From Neodontobutis hainanensis (lineage: Eukaryota; Chordata; Actinopteri; Gobiiformes; Odontobutidae), in contig JALDNG010000714.1 of NCBI GenBank assembly GCA_024349245.1, positions 1 through 64,000 of the forward strand: DNA of 64,000 bases. The letters are read 5' to 3'. The stretch's first letter is position 1, and each line of letters starts with the position of its first letter. The translations under genes and the position numbers were made by a program. Under the pieces are notes generated by a model. It worked only from the letters and a program-made list of their open reading frames with translations, was not told the origin of the DNA and searched no databases. Shown piece after piece: positions 1 to 16,909 of this stretch.

Positions 1-3000
1 ATTTTATTTTTAGTTATTCTATCTTAAAACAATTGATGGATATTATTAAATATGTTTAGATTCTAAGATAGACAAATCAAACATTATATATAAATTTTTG
101 ATATTTTAAAAAATAAAATATATTTTTTGAATGTTCAAATTCTGAATAAGGATAAGATTTATCCAAATATAATTTAGAAGTATATAAGAATTTACAATTT
201 AATATATTTTAAATTTATTTATGTAAATTCTTGTGATTATATTTTACACTCTCTAAAATATATTGTGTAAAATTAATATTATCTTTTATATCATGGTTCA
301 TTTAACCATTTAATGATTATCTTTATGTTAATTTTGATGAAGATAAATTGAATGATTTGTAGTTTTTGAATTTATTCAAATATGCAAATATTATTCAATA
401 TAACATTATATAATTACACATTTCAAGATACTTAATTTTACAATCTTTTTAAAGTTATTAAATGTTTTTTTTCATTTATTTTCTCGAATACATATTTGAT
501 AGAAGTCATAAACCTAATATTCTTAATGTATAACGAGTACATTTATTAAATTTTAAAAGTCTGATAATTTACATAATATTGTCATCATTATTATTTCAAA
601 AAAATATTGACAGTCTTCATTTTATCTTATTGTCATACTCATCCTAAAAGGAAATAATTCTTCAAATATCAAGATCATATTTCAATTTTTTTATCATATA
701 TACCTAATATTTAAAAAGAATAACGTGAATTATACGATAAATTTTTGTGATATCTACAATGTATTAAAAATTTATTTTTATAATTTTTCAAAATTTCTTG
801 AATAGTATTAATTTAATAGACAGCTAGTAAATTAATATTATATAAGATTGTTATAATTAATTTTCTAATTGAATGCTTTCACTGTCATCAATAGTGAACT
901 TATCAGTATTTTCTCCCATATAGAACCTAAATACTTTGATAACATTTAAAATAGATATACGTATAAATCATTTTAAATTAATGAAATCACTACAATTGTT
1001 TAGTGAAAATTAGCTGGAAATACGTTTTGAAGAATTTAAGGAAATTTATGTGTTTAAATCCCACAAAATTTGATTTAAAAAACGTTATGAATTAAAATGA
1101 CATATTTTTCTCAATTATGTGAAATTTTATGATATTATTTTTTAATGCGCTATGATTCTCACTTTTATTAATGTATCTTCACAAACTTGTTTATATTAAA
1201 CATATTTATAGTCTCAACATTTATATCAATGTTTGAATTTATGTAGAGCATGATTAATTTTATATTATAAGAAAAAATTATGTAACTGGAATCATTCCAT
1301 TATCTTTGAAAAATTTTAGAATTAAAATTTTATTCAAATATAACATACAAAAACTAGTATGATAAGTAAAAAATTTATTAAATCATGATTATCGTGTAAA
1401 TTAAAGAAGAAAAATAATATCATATTTAAGTTAATACATATGCCACAAAATTTAGCTCTTGATTACAAACGTTTATGAACTTTTTTTAATGTATCATAAT
1501 ATATTATGATGTATTTTAAACGATGTTCAAAATAATATGACAACAGTTATCAAATAGAATCTTTTAAATATCATTTGAAAGACGATTTTTATTTCAAATA
1601 TTTTGTTGATGATATTTTAAATTTTTATTAGATTTAAATAATTTTTATGTTCAAAGAGGTAGAATAAAAGTTAAATAATTCTAAATTCAAAATTTTCAAT
1701 TAATAACATTTCAAAATATATATAAAAAAGAATTTTTTTTGTTATATACAAACATAAAATATATTTCGCATTTTAACAGAATTGCCTTGATTCATAAACA
1801 ACTTCACTTATTAAATTATGATACTGACAACATTATACAAATAGCATTTTACAGATAAAATTTTATAAACAAAATTTAAATTTAGACTTAAGTAATTAAA
1901 TTGAGATTTCTATTTTGATGAAACAAATGTGCACTGAATTAATTAAAATTTAAACTTATTAAGAAAAAATTAAATCACATTTATCATGTTATCACGGTCA
2001 ATTTAGTATTCTAAAAACTTTAATCTGTGATATATTAAGATAAAATATTTACAATTAAACTAGTTTTTAATGTCACGCTGTATAGAATATTTTCAATTAC
2101 TTAAATGAATCTTTTATTTGATCAATTAAAAATAGTTTACATTTTTATTAAAATTATATTTTCACTTAAAGTTTTCTATTTAATAAAATTAATATATAAT
2201 CAAATGATATTTATCATATAAAAATGATTTGAAAATAAAAAAATATTCTTAAAGGGATTCTTAAAATCATTAAATTATATTCTCTTGATTATGATAATGC
2301 TATAGAGATGTTTAAATATGAATCATTCATGAATTATTTTTAATTTCATTTTGAAATTTTTTATTTGTAAATATTTACATGATTAACAAAAAATAAAAAT
2401 AATGTGATAACCTAGAGATTACAATAATTTTTAAATTAATTCAAAAAACTTATTTTAATTTAAAGCCATATAAATTGTGCAATTTATTTGTGTTATAGTT
2501 CATAAATATTTTAAATTCTCTGTTTATAAAAATATTAAAAATAGATATTTTACGTATAAATTAAATTTATAAATAGACATTTACATAAATTATATTTTAA
2601 TTTATGAACATTAAAAGTTTGTAATTGTATATAATAATCATCTGTTTCAGAATATATCATTGATATCTTAGATTCGATCTGTAAAATAGTATCAAACAAG
2701 ATTTCGTCATTATTATTTGTTATAAACATACTTTTCGTTTTAAAAAGTTTGTTTATCCTTCTAGTAATATTGTAAAATCAGAAGAACAATTTATATTTTA
2801 TTGTCCATTGAAGTAAAATACCAAACTAAATATTAAATTTATATTTATAAAAATAAAATATTATGTAGATAAAACATTTTATTTTAAAATTTTTTTTCTT
2901 AAAAGTGGTTATATCTTATAAAAACTATTAAATAACGGGCTTTATATAATATTCATGAAAAAAACACATATATACATGAATAATTATAACTTTATATTTC

Positions 3001-6000
3001 TTAAATTTAATTTAACAAGAAAGATAGAATATAAATTTGAAATTATATATATAACTATTAAAATATAGAATTAAATAATTTTTTCAAAATGGAATATGGT
3101 ATATAAAAGAGTATGAAATTAAAATACCTTAATATTGATTAATCATTTTTTTGCAAATCAAAGAATTAAAAATTGAACTTTATATATTTAAAAAAATAAT
3201 CAGAACATAAGAATTTTTCAAAGATTTAGTTTATGTGATAATTTAACGAAAAATAATAAAATAATCTTTATGATCTTATAGAAAAAAAAGAATAAATTAA
3301 ATTTACATGCACTAAAGAAATGTAAAGATATTTTTAATATTATATTTATTTTAATTTTCTTTAAATTTAATTTTGCATACTATATTGTCGAAACCAAATC
3401 AAAAATATTATCTATCCTTAATATTATTGAAATTCATCAGATATAAAATATTTTAATCAGTAATTATGTAGTGATTATATATTTTTATGATATAAAACAA
3501 AAATATACGAAAAGTAATTTTTCAAAAGTTGATAATCATTAAAGCATTAACATAAATAAAAAATATTAAACATTTTAATGAAAATTTTTTCAAAAATGTT
3601 TTCAAATTGTAAATTGTTTTTAATTGATTAAAAAAACATAATATCATATTCATAAAACCAAAATAGGAAAATATATTTCTCATTATCTATATTATTAAAA
3701 TTATTTTTGATAAAGTTATGCCAGTTTAATATCATTTTTTAATATTCTCATTTTTTATTATCAATAAAATTGAATATATTTATCATTTTGTATATTCAAA
3801 TTTCATCTAATAAACAGAAAATGATAAAGATCATTAAAAACGGTCTAAAATTAATAGTATTTTGTTTATTTTATTTTCTTAAAATATCAAAATTTTCAAT
3901 AAAATATTTTAATAAAATGAAATAACTCAACTATAAAATTTATTAAAATTCAAATAGTATTAACCATCGTACGTTCGTTAAGAGATACATTCTTTTTTGT
4001 AAATATAATTATTTATTTGAGAAGAAAATAAAAATAAAAAGATCCTTAATATATACATTATTTGGTGAAATGAATAAATGGAAAAATATATCAAATCCTG
4101 AAGCAATAAATAAATATAATTTTTTTAATTATATTTATATTAACTAAATTAAAAATTTGTGGGTATTCTGCTAAAATAAAAACGCGAATAAATATTCTCT
4201 AATTTTTATATTTTTATGTAAAGTATTTGTTTTGATCAAAATTAGTTAAAACTATTTTTATATTTTTAATATTTAACAAATATAATCGTTTTCATATTTT
4301 TGAAACCTTTTTTGGTTCTATTATGATAGTTTCTAGACTTTAATTTTTTAAAGATCCATGATCATCCTTATGAAATATTTGATTCTATTTAAATTATTCA
4401 TAAATAATAACATGATTTTAAATTTCTTATGTTTTTTATATTATGTTTGTTCAACTGTATTTTTATGGAATAAATTTTATCGATCAATTAATCTTCTAAA
4501 TAAAATTTCATTAAAAATTAATTTAATTTATGATATCTGATTTTCAAAAAACTTTTCCAAATACAATCAATGATTATTTTTTATGGAAATGAATAATTGA
4601 AATATGATAATATACAAAATCTATGTTTTAATGTTTTGAAGTCATGAAATACCATAAATATCATCGATCTTTTATTGTAATATTATTAAAATTATTACAA
4701 ACTTCATATTACGTATATTATTCATACATAATTTTGTTATGTTTGACTTAACAAACAAATTATATTTGATTTTAAAAAGTAGAAATATCGATCTATAAGA
4801 TTATAACTTTAATTATAAATTAGAAAGATAAGTTATAATATCATTTTAAATAACATTTTTCATGGTATATAAAGATGATTTATAAATAAAAACGATGTGC
4901 ATTATTTAGAAATTCTTCATAATTAATGCATCTATTACATTTTTCAACACAACATTTATTTGTGTTTTTTCAACACTAGTTTAAAGTTCAAATTAATTAT
5001 ATTCATATATCATGTAAAATAATATTTTTAGATTGTAATGGTGTTAAATTATATGTCGATGTTTCTATTTAAGGATATATCTTGATTTTTTCTTATTTTG
5101 TAGAGAATAAATATTATTTTTATTCAAATGATTGTCATGTAAGATTGTTTATTGGATTTATTTTCAAACATTTATACTTACCAAAAAATTTTTTATATAT
5201 ATATTTTATAGAGAATGTATTTCTTAAATACATTTCAAATTTAATTAAATAGAATATCATTTAATAAAATATTATGTGATTTATATGTAATTCGAAAGAT
5301 ATACCAGTAAAAGAAAATGTTTTTATCAATAATTAAAATCAAAAATAAAAGATATCCTTTTGTCAAAATAATATATTATTTATTTTTATATTTTTATTTT
5401 GCATTATTTCCTAGAACCATTATTTTTATTTTGAATCAAATTATTTTCTTTTTACATTTGATTAAATAAATTTTTCACAAATATATTTCAAAAAATTTTT
5501 TGTATATTTACACTCATAATTAATACCAATTGATAACATCTAAAATAAGTACTATTTTAAATATATTTTTTATTTTAAATATCATTTAACCATCGGATAA
5601 ATACATTAAATAAAAAGACTTAAAATTTTACATCAAAAATTTTTCTGAGTTTTTGTTTCATGAATTATTTCAAATAATCATCAAAAATATAACTTTCTAC
5701 TTTACTAATATAATTAAAAATATTTCACAAAAATAAATTTATATTCATTAAATCTTATATGCTCTCATTATTTAAAATCATTTTGCATTCAAAATAAAAT
5801 TTGTAAAAAAATGTATATAGTATAAAATTTTAATCGATTTAGAAATTTGTGCAATTTTTAATTTTCATTTTGATTTTTATAAAATCTCACAAAACTGCAA
5901 ACTCTCTTCATTCTTTTTTTTATTTTTAAACATTTAACAAATATCAAAATTTAAAATTCGAAAATGTATAAATGTATATATATTTGATTATAAGCATTTT

Positions 6001-9000
6001 ATCTTCATTAAAAATTAAACTTAATTATATCACTTTTTAAAGGATAATTCATTTTCATTATTTTTGAAATAAGTAATATCTATTTAAAAATTGGATAAAC
6101 TAGTGGCAGACTCACTTTTGTCTCTCCACTAATTTAAAATTAAATCAAAATTGATTTTTTTATAGTTTCATTAGTTTCACCATTTTAAAAGATAGATCAA
6201 ACTGTTTTATGATAATCAGTCATAAAATTTATTCATCATGATATTACATCTTGAAAAATGGATGATGAAATATATTCAATATTATTTATTATCTTAGAAA
6301 TACGATAACGAGAAATAAACAAATGATGTTACAATGACAAATGTTATATTTTTCCTGTTCTAAATTAGGACATTTTAAAATTATGTAAATTCCATTTTTA
6401 AAAAATTAATATGGTAATTTATATTTTTATATCTCTATATAGATTTGATGAAAAATAATTTTTTTTATTTAAAGCTTTTTTATATTTTATTTATTAATAT
6501 TCAAAACTTATCCGAGTGGTTTTTTTAATAAATGTTGAAAAATAAAACAAAAGTAAATATTTTAGAATTAATAGTAACTTAATAATATTACATTATAACA
6601 TATAAAAATGATTTGAATATTGTTATTAATAACTGTGCATAAGTATAATTTCACATCTTTCTGTAATATCTATTTAACACATAAAATTTTTCTGTTATTT
6701 GGAACTTATTAAAATCCAGACATTTTTAAAATATTTTTTGTCTTATATTATTTCGTTTTTTTTCTAAAATAATGAATATTATGATATGGATTAAATTAAG
6801 ATATTATCTCATCGATTCAAAAAATAACATAAAATTTGTACATCGACTTTTAATTTTTGTTTCTAGTTGATAAATATATTTCAGGAAAAATTTGAAATTA
6901 AAATTTAATTTTTCAAAAAAGTTTAAACACCAAGATTTTATCTAACAAATAAATTTATAAATGATTCAATACTATTTATAAATTCGCACGCGGAAAATAT
7001 TTTTATAGGTTTATCTTTAAAATTGCTGGTTGTCATTTAGTTTAAATAATACCAAAGTTATATCAAAATTACAAATATGATTTACAATTTAAAACATCAA
7101 AAATTATAAATAATACATTCTTCGAAATTTTCAGTAAGCCAAAAATTAAGTTTATTAATTTTCGAAATTATCCTACTAAATCATTTTTAATTTTACTTTT
7201 ATGAAATGTAACCTAATTAACTTTTTTCGAATTTGACACTTATTATTATCGATTTAAAACTTGTAAATAAGATCTTTTAACATTTCATAACATCTTTGTT
7301 TGATCAAAATAAATTTTTCACAATTTTGTGTGTTTGATGTTTTTTATGAAGAATTATATTTATAATCTTTTTTACAGGTATATCTAATTTAAATATTTCT
7401 TAATTTATAATAAAACTGTATGATTCTATGAATATTATTGCACTTTTAAAAAATTTTTTCGCAGAACATCAAATTGGATAATCTACTTCAAAATGTATTT
7501 TACCTATAAAGATATCCATAAATGGCTTTAAAATAATTTTATACATAATTATATATAATCTAATATTTTTATTGATGGATATGAGTATTCTTTACTAAAC
7601 AGACAATTCTATCATTATTTTTACAAATAACACTAATAAGATTTAATTTCATCGCTTAGACTCTTCAAAAATTATAAATTATAATTTTATTTAAAAAATT
7701 CTACAAATTTTTCTCTTCTTAGACTGATATTTTTTTTAATTTATAAACTTATCAATAATGATGAAATAAGACGCTTATATCGTAAAATAACAGTCTAAAA
7801 TTATTTAACAGTTAATAATTATCTTCAATCCGATATCTAAATGATTAATTTAGTTGTATAATATGAAATATATAAAATTAATCTCTAAAATTCAGCTACA
7901 AACGGATCTAAAGTTATATTTATTTTTTATTGAATCAAACAAGAATATGATATTCATACAAAAATTTTGTTATCTTGTATTTAAAAATAGTTATAAAAAT
8001 TCTCATAAATGATAAATTTATTTTGAGATTGTGGATAGACATTCGTATATTTAATCGAAAAAATCGACATTTCTCGTTTTATAGTAAGATAATTTTATAA
8101 ATACTTGAAAATTCATCTTTTTTTAAGTTTTTCAAAATAAAATTTTTTGATATTCTTAATTTATTTCATAGAATCATTAATTTATGTTAAATATTTAAAA
8201 ATGTACTTTATATATTTCAGTCTAAATTCCATATCATTCTTGATTTTTAATGCACAAAAGTAATATTATTTAGAATTTGAGACTTTTAAGTGTTCCAAAA
8301 ATATGATATTTTTCAGAAGAATTTCTTGAGTTATGTAGTATTATTGATATCATTACAAATTATTCTCCATTTAAAGTTTAAAAATAAACATTTTTATTAA
8401 TTTTGAATTAAAAATTTGATAATTTTGTTCAATATAAGTGTAAACTAAGAATAATCTAATCAAAACACATAAAACATGAAAATATTAAATTCTAGTTTTA
8501 TTTATTTTTCTATGTTAAATTTATTCAATTTTAAAGTATATATAACAGTATTTTGGAACTTTTTAATTTTTTTTAAAAAAATAAATGACATATTCATTTA
8601 TGTTTACATTTTTGATTTTTCAAAATACCTTCCATTTATAGCGGAATAATGTAAAATATCTGTTTTAAAATCTGTGAATAAATAAACCTATTAATTATTT
8701 AATTTTTATATTGTAATTAAGAGTCATTTTATATTTATAAATAAATAAAATAGAATGAATTGATCATTTGTAAAATTGTCATCGAGGAAAATATAAGTTT
8801 AATTAAATTTATTCACGTATCTTTACGTATTATGTTACTTATTAGAGCTATGAATGTCTTCTAATTTTAGGTTAATTTTTTTATTATATATAATAATGTT
8901 TTTGGAATTCATTTTTTTATTAATTAAATACATATTAATTTGTTACTTTTTTTCGGATTAATGTGCTATTTCATAAATTTTAAAAACTTCAACAAAGTAA

Positions 9001-11110
9001 AATTTGGAATCAAAAAAGCTGAAAGTATAAAGCTAAACTTAACATCATTGGCACGTAAATTTACGTTGTTGGAACCATATTAAACTAAATTATCAATTTT
9101 AAAATATTATTATGAAATATCTCCTTTAATTGAAATTTATGAAGAATTTTAACTTATATTTTTTAAGATTGATATAAAACTATTAATTTAAAAAATAAAT
9201 CTATTTGATTTATATTGTTTTTCATAAAAATCAAAAGATATTTTAAATATAATTTCTGATGATATTTAACACTCTTAACATATCATATAATATATTTTTA
9301 AATATATACTTTAAAATACGTTCTTATGTAATATATCATTGACATATTAATTTTTTCAATCAACCTATAAATACATAAATAAAAAACATTATTACTAGTT
9401 TACACCATCAATACGTGATATGGTATTAAATTATATTTATTTATACAATAAAGTTAACATTTTATAATAATTAGTAAAATAGTATAGATATTTTGATTAA
9501 AATTTTATTATTTTAATTTTTACATATAAATGGAGATATTGGGTGTTACTTGTTTAATATCTATTATACGATAGTTATTATATTCTAGATTATCATATAT
9601 AAATTATAGACAATTCATATTACTGTTATGATTTATTTTAAATTAAAACATTAAAATAGATCAATATATACCACTTAAAATATTTCAGTTAATATCAAAA
9701 ATCTTTCTTACTCCTTGTTTGATTTTATCAAAAATAAAGTGTTTGTGTTAATCATCAGTTAACTCTTCGAAAACTATCATAATTAAGAATTTTTTTCATA
9801 AAAGATAGTTTATAACATTTTTATTCAAAAACATCAATTATACAATATAATATTATTTCAAGCGTTTATCCATAAATTTTATTTTGGCAGCATTTTAAGG
9901 TGTAAATAATCAATTAATTCTTGATAAATATATCTTTTATTTAACTTCAAATTGATGCTGCAAAAATACTCAGATCCATATCTTTAATCATTTTTATATT
10001 TTAATCTTCATAATAAAGGATATTGGGCATAAATATATGTGGATATTTTATGTTTAATAAAGTCAAAAAGGGAAAAAATTATTTTTCTTTCATTTTCGTA
10101 ATACCGTTCATAATTAACTAATTTTCTCAAAATTTATATGACTAAGCAATAGAGAATCTATAAACTTAAAATTTAATTCATCAGTAATTTTTAATTATTT
10201 GTTCAAAAATAAAGTATTAATTTTACAAATAAATTTTTCATTTTAAATATAATCATTTACGCGAATCTATAAAAGGATATATTTAAAAAATCTCATTGTA
10301 CCTTTATAACGCCAAAAATATAATTTTGTCAATAATATAATTATTATCAGATAATTTTATTATTATCGTAATTTCTTTTTAATGTAAAATCTAATTTTAT
10401 TTTGCAAATTAAGTAGATTTTTAATTTGAAGTTATATTCATTTAAAAACGACATTCTATTCATTTAATTTTTATATTCTGATAATTAATGGATAAATATT
10501 GACAACTAAATATTCAACTATTTTTTCCTGAATATTTATTTAATTTAACAAATCAAATTCATTCTAATTTTAAACAAATTTATCAATTATAATGTAATAA
10601 TTTGTATATTAATTAAACAAAAAAATATGTATTTTTTACAAATATTTAATTATTTATATTCAATAGATCTCTCCTATTATTTAAAATATCTTAATATTCA
10701 TTTATTATTGATTTAATAAAGTGAAAACAAATTTTTAATATTTTTGAATACTAAAATCTACTCATAAAAAATAAGGATCGATTATTTTTGTTTTGAATTA
10801 AATCATTTAGTTTAATTTTATGATTACAAGCTAATATTCATGATTTTTTAAATTATGATATTGCTAGTTTTTCTAAATTTCTAATTGATAATATGTTTAA
10901 TTTTCTAGTTATTAAAAATGACAAAGTGTTTGTGTATTTTTCTTAACACAGTAGATTATTTTTTAAACGTTGGCAAATGACAATATAAATAGGTAATATC
11001 TATTAAAAAATTTTAATAAAGATATATATTATATTATTTAAATTTTAAAGATAATAACATTATTTTTCGGTGAGTTTTAAAATTTTAATTGTATCAATAA
11101 AGATATAATA

Positions 11111-11131
11111 TATGATAAATTTATTTTAAGT
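11111..11131. other. Exact 21-nt block shared with 50905-50925
   Basis: The 21 nt are identical in the two duplication copies. The match continues imperfectly into a shared ATTCGATG about 5 nt further on. The block lies far from any recognised gene. It may simply be a surviving stretch of the duplication or a constrained site, and no function is assigned. Confidence 0.6.
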
Positions 11132-14100
11132 GAATAATTCGATGTATTATTATTATCTATTCGGTTTTGAGTGAATATAATAAACCATAATAATATAAAT
11201 TTCATAAAATTAAGTATATACATTCTAAAATATAAATAAATTAAAAAATATTAAATATTATCTAGACACTAGATATATATATCTTAATGACTACCTCAAC
11301 ACATTTAATAAAATATCTCTAAAATTAGGTTTTTTTGTATATTTATTTTAAAGTTATTTTTTTATCACTTATCAAATTTAGTTCTAAAAAATTCAATTTA
11401 TAAATAACTAAAAATATATTATTGTAATTTCTTATTATATTTAAATTTATCTAATGATATAATTTGTTCTCTATTTATTACTTATTTAAAGGAATAAGTT
11501 GAAACAATTATTTCCTACCATATAAAATGAAGACAATTTATTTTTAAATTAATTTACATGATAAAACTTTCAAAAAATACAAGACATCTTTTCAAAATTA
11601 ATCTGTTTATAAATTTCATGAATTTATTAAGTTGTATCTGATAATTTATCCTCGTTTTGTAATTCTGTGGTGTAAATGTTAAATGTAATTTTATAAATGA
11701 TCAATTCTTTTAATTATAATGTTTCTATTCAGGCTTTTGATATTATTAAATATCTATGTATAAATATGAAAATATTGATAAATTAATCAATATATTTATA
11801 TAATTTTTACTCGTAAAATCATTATTTTATGTGAATAAATAAAATCAAACAGTTTTATTACAAATGAATGAGATTTCGTCTAAGAATGATTCATTAAAAG
11901 TTTTTCTCTGAAAGACAAATATCATTTTTCAAATATGCAGAATTTTGAATTATATCTATAAAATAAATATTTACATTTCATTAAAGTCAAAATGTTCTTA
12001 CATATTTAAACATTGATTTTTAACAAAATAATAAAATTTGATAATATTCAATTGTTAAATCATTTCTAAATTATTGTCAAAAATATAATTTGAATTAACT
12101 GTATATTTTTGTGAAAAATCAATTAATATATTCATATCTCAAACATTATTCTGTTATTGAAAATATTATATAATGTTATTAAATTTTATATCAAGCAATA
12201 GATGTTTCCAACATGTTATTTTTGTTAGTTAATGCTTATTTTATGTCATTTTTGATTATTTTTAAATAAATAATAATCTTATAAATATAAAATTTATTTT
12301 CATGATCATTTTTAAAAATAATTAATATTAAAATAAGTATCCTTTGAATTAATATTTACCTCTAATATGATTTTCAGTTTTTGAAGATTATATTGAAAAT
12401 TGTAATTGTTGAAATGAAATACTTTAAAGTGTAAATTTAGAATATTTCTAATATTATTACATGGCAAATATTGTAATTACATATAGTTTAATATTTATCT
12501 TGAAAATTTGTTAACAACTAGTAAATTTAAAATTATCAAAAATGTATTTATTTGAGATTCAACGACAAAATTTAAAACAAATACATATTTATTTTTAACT
12601 ATTGTAGTTAAAAAATATTTTACAATATTCGAATTAGAACATTTTGATTGTCAAATTCTAAGGAAATTTAAATTCTTGTCATAGAATTCTGTCTTTAAAA
12701 TATAAACATATTTTGTAAAATGAATTTATTTTTCATTATTTTATCATGAAAATATCATAATATTCAAATGTAATATTTTGTGCATTTATATTTAAAATAT
12801 AAATCAAGTTTCTTTTATATCTCTGTCAAAATTTATTTTTATATGCATGATTATTTCATAATTTAAAAATCTCAAATTTATTTACATATTATAACATTTA
12901 TTTAATATGACATTTGTTTAATTCAGTATAAAATAATTTCAACATGATTAAATTAAAAATGGCTGTTTATATGCCAATTTTGTGTAAATGAAGAATGATA
13001 TTTTTCATTTGTTTTAAAATTATGTTTCTCAGAATTCAGAAAATAAAAGATAATTTTTCTTCATAGTTTGTAATATTTTCACACATGTCTGTATGATTTT
13101 TGTATTTTTATATTGTAAAATCGTTTGTGAACTTTCGTATTTAATTAATATTAAAGCATTCAATGTTACAAAACAAATGAATTGAAGTTTCGCAATTAAA
13201 AATTTATTTGATCTCTGAAAACAACTTAAATTAAATAAAAAAGACACTTCTTAAACGTTAAATTTAAATTCGATTGATAAAATGAATTTCGATATATTTT
13301 AATGAAATTTTAGTGTTATTTCTTCAAAATAATTTTAATCATACAGATCATTTTTATTCTGTGATAATTTTCTTTTAAATTGAATAGATATGTTAAATAT
13401 TTTTTTTAATATTTAACAAAAAAATATCTTGTAAATAATACAAAAATAAAAAATTTAATAATTCATATAAAAAGTATTAATTTTACAATATCTATTTACA
13501 ATTGTCAAAATTATCATAAAGATTAAATATCCTAAAATGTTATTCTTTGAATGCAAATATTCTTAAATTAAATTGTTAATTTACCTTCCATACTATACGA
13601 CGAAAATTTTGAAGATTCAATGAGAAGATTATTGTTATGCTTTTATAAAAGGCAAAATTACGATATTCCTTGCAAAATTTCTGATTTAAAATGTTATATT
13701 TATTGAAAATAAATAGATTTAACATCAAAATAACTTTTTATTTCTTGACAGATTGATTGATATTAAAAATTTTACATATACATCAATTAATTAATCAATG
13801 AACTACAAATATAATAAATATTGTGTAAGAACAAAAAATTTAATATAATAAAATTGAATGTTAATTTAATAATTTGGTAGTATATAAATCAAATTAATTT
13901 TATTAACTAACTGTGATATAATGCTAAATTAAAATTTTTATCGTGAAATTCGCTTTTCTACATTGTCATTTTAATTATATTTATTCATTTTTATAATAAT
14001 GTCATACGGGTTTCAAAAAGAATAAATGATACGATATTCATATAATATATAAATACTCATTTTATAGATGTATCATTATGTTAGTTTACTTTCGATATAA

Positions 14101-16891
14101 TGACTAATGATTTTAAAATAAAAATCTATTTTTCCATTTATATACTACATTTTTAAATTAATGTTCGTATATATTAACCATATATAATTATAAAATTTCG
14201 ATATCTTGTCCATTAAAATATTTTTATTAACTTATTTATTTCAAAGAATATGACCAAAATATAAATTCAATACTATATAAACACAAAAATAATCACTAAA
14301 TATAAATGTACATATCGTTTTAATGATATGACAATATCTGAATTTTTTCAATAATAAAATAAAAAATAATCCAAAATAAGTACTTTGAATCAGATATACC
14401 ATATTATAAAAAATATGGTTTATGAAATGAACTTTTTATTTTTTAACTTTCAAATCTAATTTAACATCTTATCTAAGTGTCATTCTGTAATATAATATTT
14501 TTCAATGGTTTTACGAATATGCTATAATTAAAAATCATATTATAATAATATATAATTATTTTTTGTAAAAGTTTTTTTGATGTCATTCACGTTTAATTTA
14601 ATCTTTTTTTAGATAATAACTATCAAATATAATGTTAACACAGATTATTATTTAAAGATAATTATTCTTCAACATTATTCACAATAGATCACATGGTATT
14701 GAATAATTCCATTTTTAAAAATATATTATTATTATTGTATTTAATTGAACCAATATCAAAATATATTTTGCATCTCAATAAATGAAATTGTTCATATTTC
14801 AATGATTTTAGATATATTACAAATTGTAACCAAAATACGAATCTGTCAATATTCTATGTCCTAGATAATAAAAAAAATTTATTCCCATTAATTTTAAAAC
14901 TAAAATTACTTGATTTGTTTTTACAATAAAATTACATTTAAACGATTGAATACAATTATAAAATGCCAAAAAAATTTATTCAGAAAATATACGATTAAAA
15001 ACTATATCATAATATATTATTCAACTATTTTAATATGATATTCTTTAATTGCAAAGAATTAACTTTTGAATGTATATACACTCAATAAAAAGTTCATAAA
15101 ATACATGAGGAATAAATCTAACAAAGGTAATTAAATAAATTTATAATTCTTAACAAAATAATTATCTTAACATTGTAAGCGTCAATTTATTTTTAAAATA
15201 ATTTTAAAACTGTTTTGTTTCTTTAACATGAATTTTCTTTTTAATGATTAGGTTATATTTAAATTTTTATCTGAAAGAATATTTTTTATTTTTGTTGAAA
15301 AATTGTATTAAATTGATTTTCAAATATACTAAGGTTATAAATACCAATATATTTATGACTATAAAAATAAATAAATAAATTTAACTACTAAAATATTTTC
15401 TTATGTGTTAAAATATACTTTATATCGATGATTTAAAGAAAAAATTCATCGTTAATTTTGTGTATCTAAATATGTAACTTAGTTTATTGAAGTTTTTCAA
15501 AAATTATTTAACGAAAAACGCAAAATTTTAATTATATTTTATGAATCTTAAATATTTCGCGAATATCAGATTTATATTAAATGAATTGGATGTTAATTGT
15601 TATTTTTGTATTTAGAAATAAACCAATTTAAATATAAAATATATGTTAATATTTTTCGCTTTTTATAATTTAATTAACTAAGCTTTAAAAAATATTCGAA
15701 GAAATTAAAAAGTTGTAATATTTATTATTTTAAAGTATAATTTAATTAATAAGACTAAATTTTAATTTTATTTCACTCAAATATTGAACATTGTTATCAA
15801 TCTTAGTAAAACATATTAAAAATAATACACCATATAACACTATGTAAACTTAATTTTAATTTTTAACTTTTATATAAAATCCAAAAAATAATTCATGTTA
15901 AATACGACAATTTTAAAAATTATTTATATTATTGTCAATAATAACTCAAATACAACTTAAGAAATAATCTATAGCCTCAACACATAGAGAAATTATTTTA
16001 ATGGATTAAATTTTGTTTCTTTTAATTTAAAAATAAATAATATGAGTAATATTTATTTCTTAAAGAAGTATATTTTTACCACGTATAGTACAGTCTGTTA
16101 TTTATCAATTTATAAATTTTAGAATGACATTTATAAGGATAACTATTCAATTTTAGTTTCGAAATATCATCAATTTTTCTGATTTTTCGTATTTTACAAA
16201 AATAACGTTCATTAGTTAATTTTATATTTTTAAAAATTTATTCAAAATTTCATTTATATTGATAAACCGAATATAAATATTTTCAAGATATTAAAATAAT
16301 ATCATTTCTAAAAATTATAATTATTATATGTTATACTAACTATTTAATTGTTTAACAAAATATATGATAGAATACATTAGTGTTGAGAATATTAAAATGT
16401 CATTTTAAACAAATAATTTATTTTGACAACATATTTTTATAATTTTATTAATATTCTAATTATTTCTAAATTAAAAAACATTGTTATTTCGAAATCAGCT
16501 CAATTTATTTTAAACAAATATATGTTTACATTATTTTTATCAATTAGACGTAATCATTATTATCTATCTTGAAATAAAATATATAAATATTCTATTATTA
16601 AATTATTATAAAACTTTTATGATTTATTCTCAAAGAGAATAATTTATAAGCTTATTATCTAATAAATTTCACAAATCTTTCATTTTTAATTAAGTAAAAA
16701 AAGAAGTTAACAATATATTTATTATCCTATTAACTGATAAAAATGAAGTTGATTCTTCCATATTGTATTCACCACAGCCAATATATTTAATTGGAAAAAT
16801 CTTTATTATAGAATAGACACTTAGATATATGAAATCTAAATCAAATTATTTTTTAAAATAAGAATAATTCTTTTGAAATATATTTGACATA

Positions 16892-16909
16892 TTTTTATCA
16901 AGGTATGAT
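16892..16909. other. Exact 18-nt block shared with 56223-56240
   Basis: TTTTTATCAAGGTATGAT occurs in both duplication copies, preceded by a shared TGACAT. It has more G/C than its surroundings and lies in non-coding DNA. No function is assigned. Confidence 0.6.

Noticed and set aside
4358..4540. 60-codon plus-strand open frame
   Set aside because: Composed almost only of Ile, Leu, Phe, Asn, Tyr and Lys as expected by chance at 85% A+T. I see no family features, and I found no convincing counterpart in the other duplication copy.
13029..13247. 72-codon minus-strand open frame
   Set aside because: Random composition, and no family features. I did not find a preserved frame in the aligned region of copy B.
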